A stretch of DNA of 17,842 nt, taken from the NCBI GenBank assembly GCA_900552225.1, contig URYX01000017.1, positions 1 to 17,842 of the forward strand, read 5' to 3'. Every line of letters starts with the position of its first letter. Position 1 is the first letter of the stretch. The notes under the pieces were generated by a model. It saw only the letters and a list, made by a program, of their open reading frames with translations, searched no databases and was not told the origin of the DNA. The position numbers and the translations under genes were made by a program. This stretch comes from an uncultured Oscillospiraceae bacterium. Its GTDB lineage: Bacteria > Bacillota > Clostridia > Oscillospirales > Acutalibacteraceae. This document shows positions 1-6,720 of the stretch, in pieces.

Positions 1-9
1 CCCAGAGGG

Positions 10-47
10 AGAGCCAAGTGTGTCAAAAACATAGTTTTTTGACACGC
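10..47 (+). other. T-rich inverted repeat upstream of terminator
   Basis: GTGTCAAAAAC (20-30) can pair with GTTTTTTGACAC (34-45) across a three-base loop. AGAGC (10-14) and GCTCT (46-50) can extend the stem around a bulge. The run of six T (35-40) lies in the stem, so on its own this is a poor intrinsic terminator. It sits directly before a strong terminator hairpin and probably forms part of the 3' end of a plus-strand gene outside the window. The tail TTTTTTGACA..TCTGA recurs at 17088-17103. Confidence 0.45.
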
Positions 48-50
48 TCT

Positions 51-87
51 GAGCCCCCGGCTTTCCATGAAGCCGGGGGCTCTTTCT
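51..87 (+). terminator. Rho-independent terminator of an upstream plus-strand gene
   Basis: A perfect 13-bp stem, GAGCCCCCGGCTT (51-63) with AAGCCGGGGGCTC (70-82), closes a six-base loop and is followed by TTTCT. On the minus strand the stem is not followed by a T-run. It therefore most likely ends a plus-strand transcript entering from the left. No coding region for that gene is visible. Confidence 0.8.
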
Positions 88-187
88 GTACTCCCGATCG
101 GTCCCGCTCCCCTCTCTATCCCCGGGCAGAAACCGAAGCGTATGCAACGGCTATGGCCTCCTGTTCGCCCCATGCCCCCGCGCCCTT

Positions 188-236
188 TCGCTTCCTCTGA
201 CGAGGGAGCTGTCGGCGCAGCCGACGGAGGGAGAGA
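188..236 (-). repeat. REP-like intergenic palindromic repeat
   Basis: The palindrome GTCGGC-GCA-GCCGAC (211-225) is flanked by GAGGGAG-type arms in the 180-bp gap downstream of the PdxR-like gene. Read on the minus strand it contains GCCGACAGCTCCCTCG followed by TCAGAGGAAGC. A related string, GCCGACGGCTCC then GCAGAGGGGAGCC, occurs on the same strand around 3130-3154. GGGAGAGA (229-236) can also pair with TCTCTCCC (255-262). Intergenic repeats of this look are, from memory, common in Oscillospiraceae genomes. I see no T-tail, so a terminator role is uncertain. Nothing else is visible between 88 and 269. Confidence 0.5.
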
Positions 237-269
237 AACGCCCCCGCCCTGCAGTCTCTCCCGGCGCCT

Positions 270-1688
270 TCAGCCGTCCCCCTCCAAAATGCCCGCCAGC
301 CGCTCCAGCGCCTGCGGCAGGCGCCCGACATCGATGCCGGAATAGTTCACCACCAGCACATGGGGCCGGGCCTCCTGCGGCACCTGATAGTAATCCGACA
401 GCATCGCCAGACGCAGTCCCTGCTCCGCGGCCCGGCGGCGCAGCACCTCGTCCGGAAGCTCCGTCTGCAGACACGCCAGAAAGTGAAGTCCCGCATCCTG
501 TCCGGTCACGGTGACCCGCCCCGCCAGGGCCCCCTGCCGGAACCATTCCGTGACGCTGTCCCGCTTCTGGCGGTAACGGGTGCGCATGCGCCCCAGATGC
601 CGCTCAAAATGTCCCTGCTGCAGAAAAGCCGCCAGCGTATACTGCTCAAACGCCGCCACCGTACAGGCATAAAACCCCAGCTGCCGCCGGTACCGCTCCA
701 GCAGGCGGGGCGGCAGAACCATGTAGCTGATACGCATGGAGGGCGCCATGGTCTTGGAAAAGGTATTCAGATAGATGACCCGCTCGTTTTCGTCGGCGGA
801 ATACAGCGTGGGGATGGGCCGCCCCACAAAGCGGAACTCGCTGTCATAGTCATCCTCCAGAATGTACCGCTCCGGCTCCTCCGCCGCCCAGCGCAGCAGC
901 TCCTGCCGCCGTCCGATGGGCATCACCGTGCCGGTGGGGTAATGATGCCCGGGGGAAATATGCACCACCTGTGCCGGTGTCTGCCGCAGCCGGGCCACAT
1001 CCAGCCCGCCCTCGTCCAGTCCGACCCGGCATACCCTGACCTGATTGCTCCGGTAAATGGCCGTGATCTTGCGGTAGCCCGGCTCCTCCACCGCATACCA
1101 CTTGTCCCGCCCCAGCAGCTGGATCAGCAGATGGTACAGCACCTCCGTGCCGGCCCCCACGATGATCTGCTCCGGGTCCGTCTGCATCCCGCGAAACTGC
1201 CGCAGATACCCGGCAATGGCCTGCCGCAGCTCCGGGGCCCCGTTGTAGGGGGTAGGCAGCAGCAGCGCCTTATCCTGCTCTAAAATCGTCTGGCGCATCA
1301 GCCGGGCCCAAACGGTGAAGGGAAAATACTCCGGATCGATGGAATTGGTCACAAAATCCAGATACCATGCCTGCCGCGGCTCGGCCGCAGGCACGGCAGG
1401 CGCAGACACGGCGGCTGCGGGCTGCCGCTCCCCGGCCATAGGCCGTTCCACCTCGGCTACGTAATAGCCGCTGCGCTGGCGGGTGTAGAGATACCCCTCG
1501 GCCACCAGCTGCTCATAGGCGTTTTTCACCGTGACGGTGCTGACCTCCAGATGCTGGGCCAGCGCCCGGCGGGAGGGCAGCCGTTCCCCCGCGGCCAGCC
1601 GGCCGGACAGAATATCCGCGCGAACCGCCCGGTAGAGCTGTTCGTATAAGCTTTGCTTTTCGTTCTTTTCCAAGGAATAGGTCAGCAT
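270..1688 (-). CDS. PLP-dependent MocR/PdxR-family transcriptional regulator
   Basis: This is a 472-residue GntR/MocR-class regulator. An N-terminal winged helix (about residues 8-75, with SLYEQLYRAVRADILSG and the S-T-V-T-V-K-N-A-Y-E-Q-L recognition region) is fused to a fold-type I aminotransferase-like domain (about 105-465). The PLP-binding lysine is K312 in NTFSKTMAPS, and the EDDYDSEF strand is also present. In this family the second domain binds pyridoxal phosphate and acts as a sensor. I chose the ATG at 1688 because GGGGGA lies 7 nt upstream; an in-frame ATG at 1748 would add 20 residues that do not look like the family and has no ribosome binding site. It is divergent from an ECF S component, which supports a PdxR-like role in B6 control, as activator, repressor or both. 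MocR proteins also control GABA or rhizopine genes, so the B6 assignment is inferred. Confidence 0.88.
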   Translation of the reverse strand: MLTYSLEKNEKQSLYEQLYRAVRADILSGRLAAGERLPSRRALAQHLEVSTVTVKNAYEQLVAEGYLYTRQRSGYYVAEVERPMAGERQPAAAVSAPAVPAAEPRQAWYLDFVTNSIDPEYFPFTVWARLMRQTILEQDKALLLPTPYNGAPELRQAIAGYLRQFRGMQTDPEQIIVGAGTEVLYHLLIQLLGRDKWYAVEEPGYRKITAIYRSNQVRVCRVGLDEGGLDVARLRQTPAQVVHISPGHHYPTGTVMPIGRRQELLRWAAEEPERYILEDDYDSEFRFVGRPIPTLYSADENERVIYLNTFSKTMAPSMRISYMVLPPRLLERYRRQLGFYACTVAAFEQYTLAAFLQQGHFERHLGRMRTRYRQKRDSVTEWFRQGALAGRVTVTGQDAGLHFLACLQTELPDEVLRRRAAEQGLRLAMLSDYYQVPQEARPHVLVVNYSGIDVGRLPQALERLAGILEGDG

Positions 1689-1795
1689 ACCGTGTCCCCC
1701 TGCTGGTATTCTTAAATAATAGCTATATGGGTATTTCAATATATCCAATTCCTACTATACTACCAATTAACCGAAAACGCAAGGGAGAAATCGAC
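1689..1795. promoter_or_regulatory. Divergent promoter/operator region, pdxR-like / ECF transporter
   Basis: This AT-rich 107-bp gap separates two divergent genes. For the plus strand, TATACT (1756-1761) is a good -10, with TTTCAA (1734-1739) as a weak -35 16 bp upstream. The same six bases read TTGAAA on the minus strand, a good -35 for the regulator, although no clear -10 follows at ideal spacing. Two direct copies of CCAATT (1745-1750 and 1763-1768) flank the plus-strand -10. Direct-repeat operators are usual for MocR proteins, so these are candidate binding sites. The ribosome binding site AAGGGAG (1781-1787) precedes the S-component ATG by 8 nt. Confidence 0.55.
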
Positions 1796-2308
1796 ATGAA
1801 AACGCTTCGTATCCGCAAGCTGGTATTCACGGCTCTGATGGCCGCTCTGACCTATGTGGCCACCATGGTCATTCAGATTCCCTCCCCCATGCAGGGCTAT
1901 GTCAACCTGGGCGACTGCTTTGTGCTGCTGAGCGGCTGGCTGCTCGGCCCTTGGTGGGGCGGCGCGGCGGCCGGCATCGGCTCCATGCTGACCGACCTGC
2001 TGAACGGCTATGCCCACTATGCCCCCGGCACGCTCGTCATCAAGGCCTGCATGGCCATCACGGCGGCGCTGCTGGCGCGGGTCATGGGCAAAAAGCCCGC
2101 CGGGTATGCCGTGAGCGGAGTGGCGGCCGAGGCCGTCATGGTGGCCGGTTACTTCGGCTATGCGGCACTGCTGCTGGGCAAGGGCATTGCCGCCGCGGCC
2201 AGCATCCCCGGCAACCTGGTGCAGGCCGCCATGGCCCTGGTCATCGCCCCGGCACTGTTGGCCCTGCTGAAGCGCAGCAAGGCTCTGGACAAACTGGCGT
2301 TGACGTGA
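1796..2308 (+). CDS. ECF transporter S component, probably pyridoxine/vitamin B6-related
   Basis: This is a 170-residue, very hydrophobic protein with about five to six membrane segments, the usual size of an energy-coupling factor substrate-binding (S) subunit. The N-terminal region has ALMAALTYVAT, typical of contact with the shared EcfT subunit. IPSPMQGYVNLGD and the GxGSMLTDLLNGY region resemble the PF07155/HmpT/PdxU group. The start at 1796 follows AAGGGAG by 8 nt; the upstream in-frame ATG at 1727 lies inside the promoter region and is rejected. S components bind a vitamin precursor and use EcfA/EcfA'/EcfT, which are not encoded here and must be supplied from elsewhere. The divergent PLP-sensing regulator makes a B6 vitamer the best guess (PdxU2-like). 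Hydroxymethylpyrimidine or another vitamin cannot be excluded. Confidence 0.82.
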   Translation: MKTLRIRKLVFTALMAALTYVATMVIQIPSPMQGYVNLGDCFVLLSGWLLGPWWGGAAAGIGSMLTDLLNGYAHYAPGTLVIKACMAITAALLARVMGKKPAGYAVSGVAAEAVMVAGYFGYAALLLGKGIAAAASIPGNLVQAAMALVIAPALLALLKRSKALDKLALT

Positions 2309-2328
2309 TACACTGAATGCATCGGCAG

Positions 2329-2351
2329 GCGGGAGGCCGAACGCCTCCCGC
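2329..2351 (+). other. Intercistronic hairpin between ECF S component and ywlG
   Basis: A perfect 9-bp stem, GCGGGAGGC (2329-2337) with GCCTCCCGC (2343-2351), closes a CGAAC loop. No T-run follows; the next sequence is the ribosome binding site region of the downstream gene. It may stabilise or attenuate the two-gene mRNA but is not a classical terminator. Confidence 0.5.
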
Positions 2352-2372
2352 AGACGGAAAGGATGTTGTCGC

Positions 2373-2972
2373 ATGGCCGGAACCGTACATGAACTGGAAG
2401 AAAAGCAGCTGCACCGACAGGTGACCGAGGAGGCCCAAAACGCCGCCCGCCAGCTGGTGGAGGCCGCTCACCTGCACCGCGGACAGATCGTGGTGGTAGG
2501 CTGCAGCACCAGCGAGGTGGTAGGCCGCCGGGTGGGCAGCTGGTCCACCCCGGAGCTCGGACAGGCCGTTTTCGACGGACTGAATGCCGTGCTGGCCCCG
2601 CTGGGCATCTACATCGCCGCCCAGTGCTGCGAGCACCTGAACCGGGCCCTGATCGTGGAGCACGAGGCCGTTCCCGGGGCGGAGATCGTCAACGTCGTCC
2701 CTCAGCCCAAGGCCGGCGGCAGCTTTGCCTCCGCTGCCTATCGCAGCTTCCGCCATCCCGTAGCGCTGGAGGAAATCCGGGCGGACGCGGGACTGGACAT
2801 CGGCGGCACGCTGATCGGCATGCACCTGAAAAAGGTCGCCGTGCCCGTGCGCCTGGAGCAAAACCACATCGGCAGCGCCATTCTGCTGGCGGCCCGGGTA
2901 CGCCCCAGGTTCATCGGCGGCGAGCGCGCCGTTTACGACGAAGCTCTGCAGGAGGGGTACCCGGAGCTCTGA
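2373..2972 (+). CDS. ywlG: YwlG/TIGR01440 (DUF436) family protein
   Basis: This is a 199-residue soluble protein matching the YwlG (UPF0340, DUF436) family over its full length. Hallmarks are GQIVVVGCSTSEVVGRRVG (about 37-55), QCCEHLNRALIVE (about 83-95), EIVNVVPQPKAGGSFA (about 104-119), ADAGLDIGGTLIGMHL (about 136-151) and IGGERAVYDE near the C terminus. The biochemical role of the family is not established. The conserved Cys, His and Gly motifs suggest a small-molecule binding fold. AAAGGA lies about 9 nt before the ATG. It starts 64 bp after the ECF S component on the same strand and is likely cotranscribed, which loosely ties it to vitamin B6 or to PLP enzymes. In Bacillus the homologue sits near glyA, a PLP enzyme gene (from memory). 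A plus-strand terminator follows at 3122-3163. Confidence 0.9.
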   Translation: MAGTVHELEEKQLHRQVTEEAQNAARQLVEAAHLHRGQIVVVGCSTSEVVGRRVGSWSTPELGQAVFDGLNAVLAPLGIYIAAQCCEHLNRALIVEHEAVPGAEIVNVVPQPKAGGSFASAAYRSFRHPVALEEIRADAGLDIGGTLIGMHLKKVAVPVRLEQNHIGSAILLAARVRPRFIGGERAVYDEALQEGYPEL

Positions 2973-2995
2973 TTCCGCCCTCTTTTCTCCCGGCT

Positions 2996-3034
2996 CCATC
3001 TCAGGAGCCCCTCCCGACCCCATCTCAGAGCCCC
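2996..3034 (+). repeat. Short direct repeat in the ywlG 3' region
   Basis: CCATCTCAGGAGCCCC (2996-3011) is repeated almost exactly as CCATCTCAGAGCCCC (3020-3034). The first copy is part of a small hairpin, GGCTCC-ATCTCA-GGAGCC (2992-3009). It lies in a gene-free stretch from 2973 to 3415. That stretch also holds one plus-strand and two minus-strand terminator candidates, and nothing further that I can identify. Confidence 0.4.
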
Positions 3035-3121
3035 ATTTCCGTTGCCTCTCCGTTGTCTCCCGGCCCCCGCAATCCCCGTCCCCTTTCTTGGGGCTCTGCG
3101 GCTCTGATTGCCGCCCCTGGT

Positions 3122-3163
3122 GCCGGCGGCTCCCCTCTGCGGAGCCGTCGGCGAGTCGTTTTT
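3122..3163 (+). terminator. Candidate terminator of the ECF-ywlG transcript
   Basis: GCCGGCGGCTCC (3122-3133) pairs with GGAGCCGTCGGC (3141-3152), giving 12 bp including one G-U, with a 7-nt loop. TTTTT follows at 3159-3163. The six-base gap between stem and T-run is longer than ideal. It is the best plus-strand terminator between ywlG and the convergent operon. The sequence also resembles the palindromic repeat at 188-236. Confidence 0.55.
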
Positions 3164-3193
3164 CACAGGCCGACACCAAAGCCCCCGAGCCGC

Positions 3194-3227
3194 AGAAAGG
3201 CCCCGGCATCTTGAGATACCGGGGCCT
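3194..3227 (-). terminator. Second minus-strand terminator candidate
   Basis: AGGCCCCGG (3198-3206) pairs with CCGGGGCCT (3219-3227), with a further ATC/GAT pairing inside. Read on the minus strand the stem is followed by TTCTG, so it could back up the stronger terminator at 3261-3310 at the end of the GldA/F/G-like operon. On the plus strand no T-run follows. Confidence 0.5.
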
Positions 3228-3243
3228 CAGCAGATTCAAAAGC

Positions 3244-3310
3244 AGAAAATTGAAACGGAAAGAGCCATCGGTCCGCCGTTTCCAAAACGGCACATTTCCC
3301 CGATGGCTCT
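3244..3310 (-). terminator. Terminator of the GldA/F/G-DUF4340 operon
   Basis: AGAGCCATCGG (3261-3271) and CCGATGGCTCT (3300-3310) form a perfect 11-bp stem. Inside it a second stem, GCCGTTT (3275-3281) with AAACGGC (3285-3291), stacks on a 3-nt loop. On the minus strand the outer stem is followed by TTTCCGTTTC and then TTTTC, a usable U-tract. It lies about 105 bp past the stop codon of the DUF4340 gene; that 105 bp contains no gene I can see. Confidence 0.7.
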
Positions 3311-3415
3311 GTCTTTACCCGCCGCCCGCCGAACAATCGACGGACGGCTTTCTTCTACAAACAACCGATACAGTCAAAACACATGAAAGAATTTTCACGC
3401 ATTCCGCGTACCCTC

Positions 3416-4927
3416 TCACGCCTTCGGCGTGCTCAAATAGCTGCGCACCTGCGCCAGCATCGTCTCCACCTCGGACGCCTTCACCAGATAGGTATCCCCG
3501 TCCGGCTGACGGCACAGGTAGCGGTTGGCGGAATACGCATACAGCGACACCTCAAACGGCTCCTTCTCCTCATCGGTAAACGCCAGCTTCATAGTGATCA
3601 CCGACTCACCCTCCGGCGCGGCCGCCTCCTCCGTCTCCTTGAGCCGGTGGATCGACATCAGCACCTGATACAGACTGCGCATCCCGCTGTCGTCGTAGGC
3701 CACGCCGTCCAGCGTCACTGCCATGGTATCCTTGTCGTTCTCGTCCTTCCCGTGGGTCAGCACCAGGCAGTTCTCCTTGCCGTCCAGCGTCAGGGTCACG
3801 GACTTCAGGTCGGTAATATACTCCAAAAACAGGAAATCCGCCAGCAGATCGCCGTACTGCTCCTCCGCCCACGGCACATTGGAGGCCGCCACGGTGTACA
3901 CAATGTCCACCCCGTCCAGCATCGCATAATAATTGCCGCTTTCGTCCTTGCCGCCGAGCCGCACGGTAAAGCTCACGCCGTTGTACACCACCGGATCGGC
4001 CTCCTCGCTGCCCTCCTGGTACACGGCAAGCGTCAGCTCACCGACCGAGCGCGGGTCGGACAGACCGTATTCCACCAGCTGCTCCGCCGTCGGATGCACC
4101 GCCGCCACGGAGGCGGCCGTCAGCGTATTGAGTCCCGTCTGCCAGCCGGTGGTCACCTGGCTGTCGGTCGTGCGGTAGTAGGGCGCCGTAATGGTATAGG
4201 GTGACGCCAGCGAAAGCCGCTTGTCATCCTCCGCCGTCTTGTAGCGCAGCACCACCGGTGTCGGACGCAGCGAGCCGGACAGCCGCAGCTCCATCAGCTG
4301 CGCCTTGCCGGTCGAATCGTCACTGTTCGGTGAGGGCGCTGTAATCATCGTCAGCCCGATATACGAGGTAGACCCCTGCGTCACCGACGACACAAAGGAG
4401 CTGCCCATCAGATACACGGCCCGGGAATCCGCCTCACGGAAGTAGGAATTGGTTTTCCCGCCCGGATCCAGCTTGCCGATTTCAAACGCATAGGTGCTGC
4501 CGTTCTCATATGTGACGGAGACCGCGGCCTGCGGCTTATCAAATCCGCACGCGGTCAGCTCCTCATCCGTCGCCTGCTCCTTCACCAGGGAGGCGGGCCG
4601 GATCGTCGTCAGTGCCTTCAGTAGGCTTTCCAGCATCTCCGTCCGGCGCGGCAGATCGGCATAGGCCTCCACGGCCATCACCCCGTCCGCATCGGGCTTC
4701 ACGGTAAAGGTCTCGTTTTCCAGCGTAACTACGGCTTCCTTCACCGTATAGCTCTTGTCGGTTTCCGCCTTGTCAATCAGCGCCGGCAGCGTGGTGCCGG
4801 TCGTCGCGGACGCCGCACTGCTGGCGTCCGCCTCCGGCTCCGGCAGCAGCCGCACCGCCAGCACCCCGCCGACCAGCACCGCCACCAGCACCGCCGCTAA
4901 AATCAGGGAACGAATCCGTTTGCTCAT
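3416..4927 (-). CDS. DUF4340 domain-containing membrane-anchored protein
   Basis: This 503-residue protein has one N-terminal membrane anchor (about residues 6-27, RSLILAAVLVAVLVGGVLAV) and then a Ser/Ala-rich linker. A long extracytoplasmic part follows, with repeated beta-strand-rich segments of the DUF4340 type, such as FTVKPDADGVMAVEAYADLP, ELTACGFDKPQAAVSVTY, and a second copy of the A-x-x-L-x-E-Y-G-L-x-D-P motif around residue 285. The function is unknown. The family is normally the last gene of GldA-GldF-GldG-type ABC operons, as here. The ATG overlaps the TGA of the upstream GldG-like gene by 4 bp (ATGA), so translation is coupled. It probably forms the outer part of the complex with the GldG-like protein. 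The short tail after the anchor and the absence of a lipobox Cys argue against a lipoprotein. Confidence 0.87.
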   Translation of the reverse strand: MSKRIRSLILAAVLVAVLVGGVLAVRLLPEPEADASSAASATTGTTLPALIDKAETDKSYTVKEAVVTLENETFTVKPDADGVMAVEAYADLPRRTEMLESLLKALTTIRPASLVKEQATDEELTACGFDKPQAAVSVTYENGSTYAFEIGKLDPGGKTNSYFREADSRAVYLMGSSFVSSVTQGSTSYIGLTMITAPSPNSDDSTGKAQLMELRLSGSLRPTPVVLRYKTAEDDKRLSLASPYTITAPYYRTTDSQVTTGWQTGLNTLTAASVAAVHPTAEQLVEYGLSDPRSVGELTLAVYQEGSEEADPVVYNGVSFTVRLGGKDESGNYYAMLDGVDIVYTVAASNVPWAEEQYGDLLADFLFLEYITDLKSVTLTLDGKENCLVLTHGKDENDKDTMAVTLDGVAYDDSGMRSLYQVLMSIHRLKETEEAAAPEGESVITMKLAFTDEEKEPFEVSLYAYSANRYLCRQPDGDTYLVKASEVETMLAQVRSYLSTPKA

Positions 4928-6702
4928 AAATATCTCCTCTTGCGGTACACGATCAGTCCGATCACCAGCAGCACGATCGGCAGGCCGATCGTAAAGACGC
5001 CGAGACCGAGCACATTGGCAACCTTCTGGTCCTCAAACTCGGCCGTCGCCGCCGTCAGCTTCTTGGACGGCATCGTCACGAGCGACTGATTGCCGCTGAT
5101 CCCGTTAAAGAGCGCCAGGAACGTCTCCTGGTTCTTGGCGGTGTCCACCAGCAGGAAGGACGAGCTGCCGCATACCAGCACCTGCGAGGTGCGGTTGTCG
5201 TCGTTCTGATACACCACGGAGGTCGCGAGCGCCATACCGACAATCGGATATTCGTCCGCCTTGACCTGCTCTACCTTCTTCTGCGCCTCCTCATCCTCCA
5301 GGATGGGATACAGCTCCGCACTTTCGGGAAAGGTCGCCACGGGCAGCACATACTTGGAGGCCGTGGTGTCGCTGCCCCACAGCACCTTGAGCTGCAGCGT
5401 CATCGGCAGCAGCAGTCCCTTGGTCGCCGCCGCCGTATAATCCGTCTGAGCCAGATCCGCATACGCATAAAACGGATAATTTCCGGCCGGATAGCGCGAG
5501 GACGAGGTCTCCACCACCAGGTTGTGGGTCACCTCAATGCCGAAATCGTCGCGGAGATACTCCTCCAGGTTCTGACAGGTCGCCCCTGGATTCGCCAGAT
5601 ACACGAGCTTGCGTCCGCGGTTGCCGTCATTCTCCACCCACTCGCGCAGCACCTTCAGCTCCTCGTCCGTGTAATCCTTGGTCGGCGCGGCGATCACCGC
5701 CACCGTGCTGTTTTCCGGGAACTCCTCCGCCGTGGTGATGTCCTTTTCCTCAAAGACATACCCGATGTTGCCGAGCACCTTCTTGAGCTGCGCGGTCACC
5801 TTGGCATCCTCGCTGTGCCCCGTGAGCAGCGTCACGGGCGACAGGTCGTTACTGAGCACACGGCTCACACCGAGCGCCAGCACCTGCTCCACCTTGGATT
5901 CCTCCAGCACCAGCTGGTTGTAGTACATATAATACTGCTGGTTGTAGGTAAACAGATCGTCCAGCTTGGCTTTGTACGAACGGTTGCCGCTCAGGAAGAG
6001 AATGTTGCCGTTCTCCACCTCGTAGCTGCTGTACTTGGCCGCCGACGTGGGATCCTCCGTCAGGTTGACAAAGGAATAGGTCACCTTGCCGCCGGACAGC
6101 GAGCGGTACTGCCCGAGCGCGCGGTAAAACTGCATGCACAGGTCGTTATATTCCGAATTGGACGTGGAGGGCGACGAGAAGGTCTTTTCGTCCCCAAATA
6201 CCACAATTTGTACCTCCTCGGTCACCGACTTCGCGTATTCCTCGCTTTTCTCGCTCAGCGTCAGGCGCTGATCCGAGGTCAGGTCGAGCGACAGCGGGAA
6301 GCGGTCGTTGACCGCCCCGATGATCACGTTCAGCAGCACGATGGCCGCCACGACACAGAGCGAAATGGCCGTAGCCACCCCGCCGTACCTCAGCCGGCGG
6401 CGATCCTGCAGCGTGCGGCGCCGGGCCTTCTCGGCTGAGCGCTCCGCCTTCTTCTGTGCCTTCTTCTGCGCCTTTTCGTCCGCCTGCGGCGCATCCCCGG
6501 CCGTCCCGTCCTCCGCAGCCTCATGTTCGGCCGCCTCGGCTCCGTCCGTCTCACCGTCGGCCGCGGCCTCCTCTGCGGGCGTCTCCCCGGCCGGGGCCGC
6601 CTCCTCGGTCTCCTCCGCAGCCTCGGTCTCCGCGGACCTCAGCTCGTTCTCAAACTGCTCCTCGTTCTGCTCCGCAATCGGATTGTTCTTCTTCGGTTTC
6701 AT
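4924..6702 (-). CDS. GldG-like ABC transporter auxiliary protein
   Basis: This 592-residue protein is related to the GldG/ABC_transp_aux family (PF09822). Residues 1-75 are a cytoplasmic low-complexity stretch rich in Glu and Ala, and about 76-105 switch to a Lys/Arg-rich helix. A membrane segment spans about 107-131. The large extracytoplasmic domain begins at RFPLSLDLTSDQRLTLSEKS, contains EVQIVVFGDEK, and continues with VTLLTGHSED and VLREWVENDGNRGRKLVYLA. A second membrane segment lies at about 564-585 and ends in YRKRRYL. I chose the ATG at 6702 because AGGAGG sits 8 nt upstream; the in-frame GTG at 6711 overlaps that site. In Bacteroidetes, GldG works with GldA and GldF in gliding. In Firmicutes the substrate is unknown, and no gliding genes are seen here. 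Confidence 0.87.
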   Translation of the reverse strand: MKPKKNNPIAEQNEEQFENELRSAETEAAEETEEAAPAGETPAEEAAADGETDGAEAAEHEAAEDGTAGDAPQADEKAQKKAQKKAERSAEKARRRTLQDRRRLRYGGVATAISLCVVAAIVLLNVIIGAVNDRFPLSLDLTSDQRLTLSEKSEEYAKSVTEEVQIVVFGDEKTFSSPSTSNSEYNDLCMQFYRALGQYRSLSGGKVTYSFVNLTEDPTSAAKYSSYEVENGNILFLSGNRSYKAKLDDLFTYNQQYYMYYNQLVLEESKVEQVLALGVSRVLSNDLSPVTLLTGHSEDAKVTAQLKKVLGNIGYVFEEKDITTAEEFPENSTVAVIAAPTKDYTDEELKVLREWVENDGNRGRKLVYLANPGATCQNLEEYLRDDFGIEVTHNLVVETSSSRYPAGNYPFYAYADLAQTDYTAAATKGLLLPMTLQLKVLWGSDTTASKYVLPVATFPESAELYPILEDEEAQKKVEQVKADEYPIVGMALATSVVYQNDDNRTSQVLVCGSSSFLLVDTAKNQETFLALFNGISGNQSLVTMPSKKLTAATAEFEDQKVANVLGLGVFTIGLPIVLLVIGLIVYRKRRYL

Positions 6703-6720
6703 TCGATACACCTCCTCACG

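Noticed and set aside
360..1283. 307-residue plus-strand frame
   Set aside because: It is the reverse strand of the aminotransferase domain of the MocR-type regulator. Composition is Arg/His/Gln-rich, as expected for a GC-rich shadow frame.
1727..1795. Upstream start for the ECF S component
   Set aside because: The ATG at 1727 precedes the likely -10 element and has no ribosome binding site. The family N terminus begins at 1796.
2241..3293. 350-residue minus-strand frame across ywlG and the convergent gap
   Set aside because: It overlaps the clearly conserved ywlG gene and non-coding terminators. The protein is low complexity and matches no family.
3383..4204. 273-residue plus-strand frame opposite the DUF4340 gene
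   Set aside because: A His/Arg/Gln-rich shadow of a coherent operon gene, with no family resemblance.
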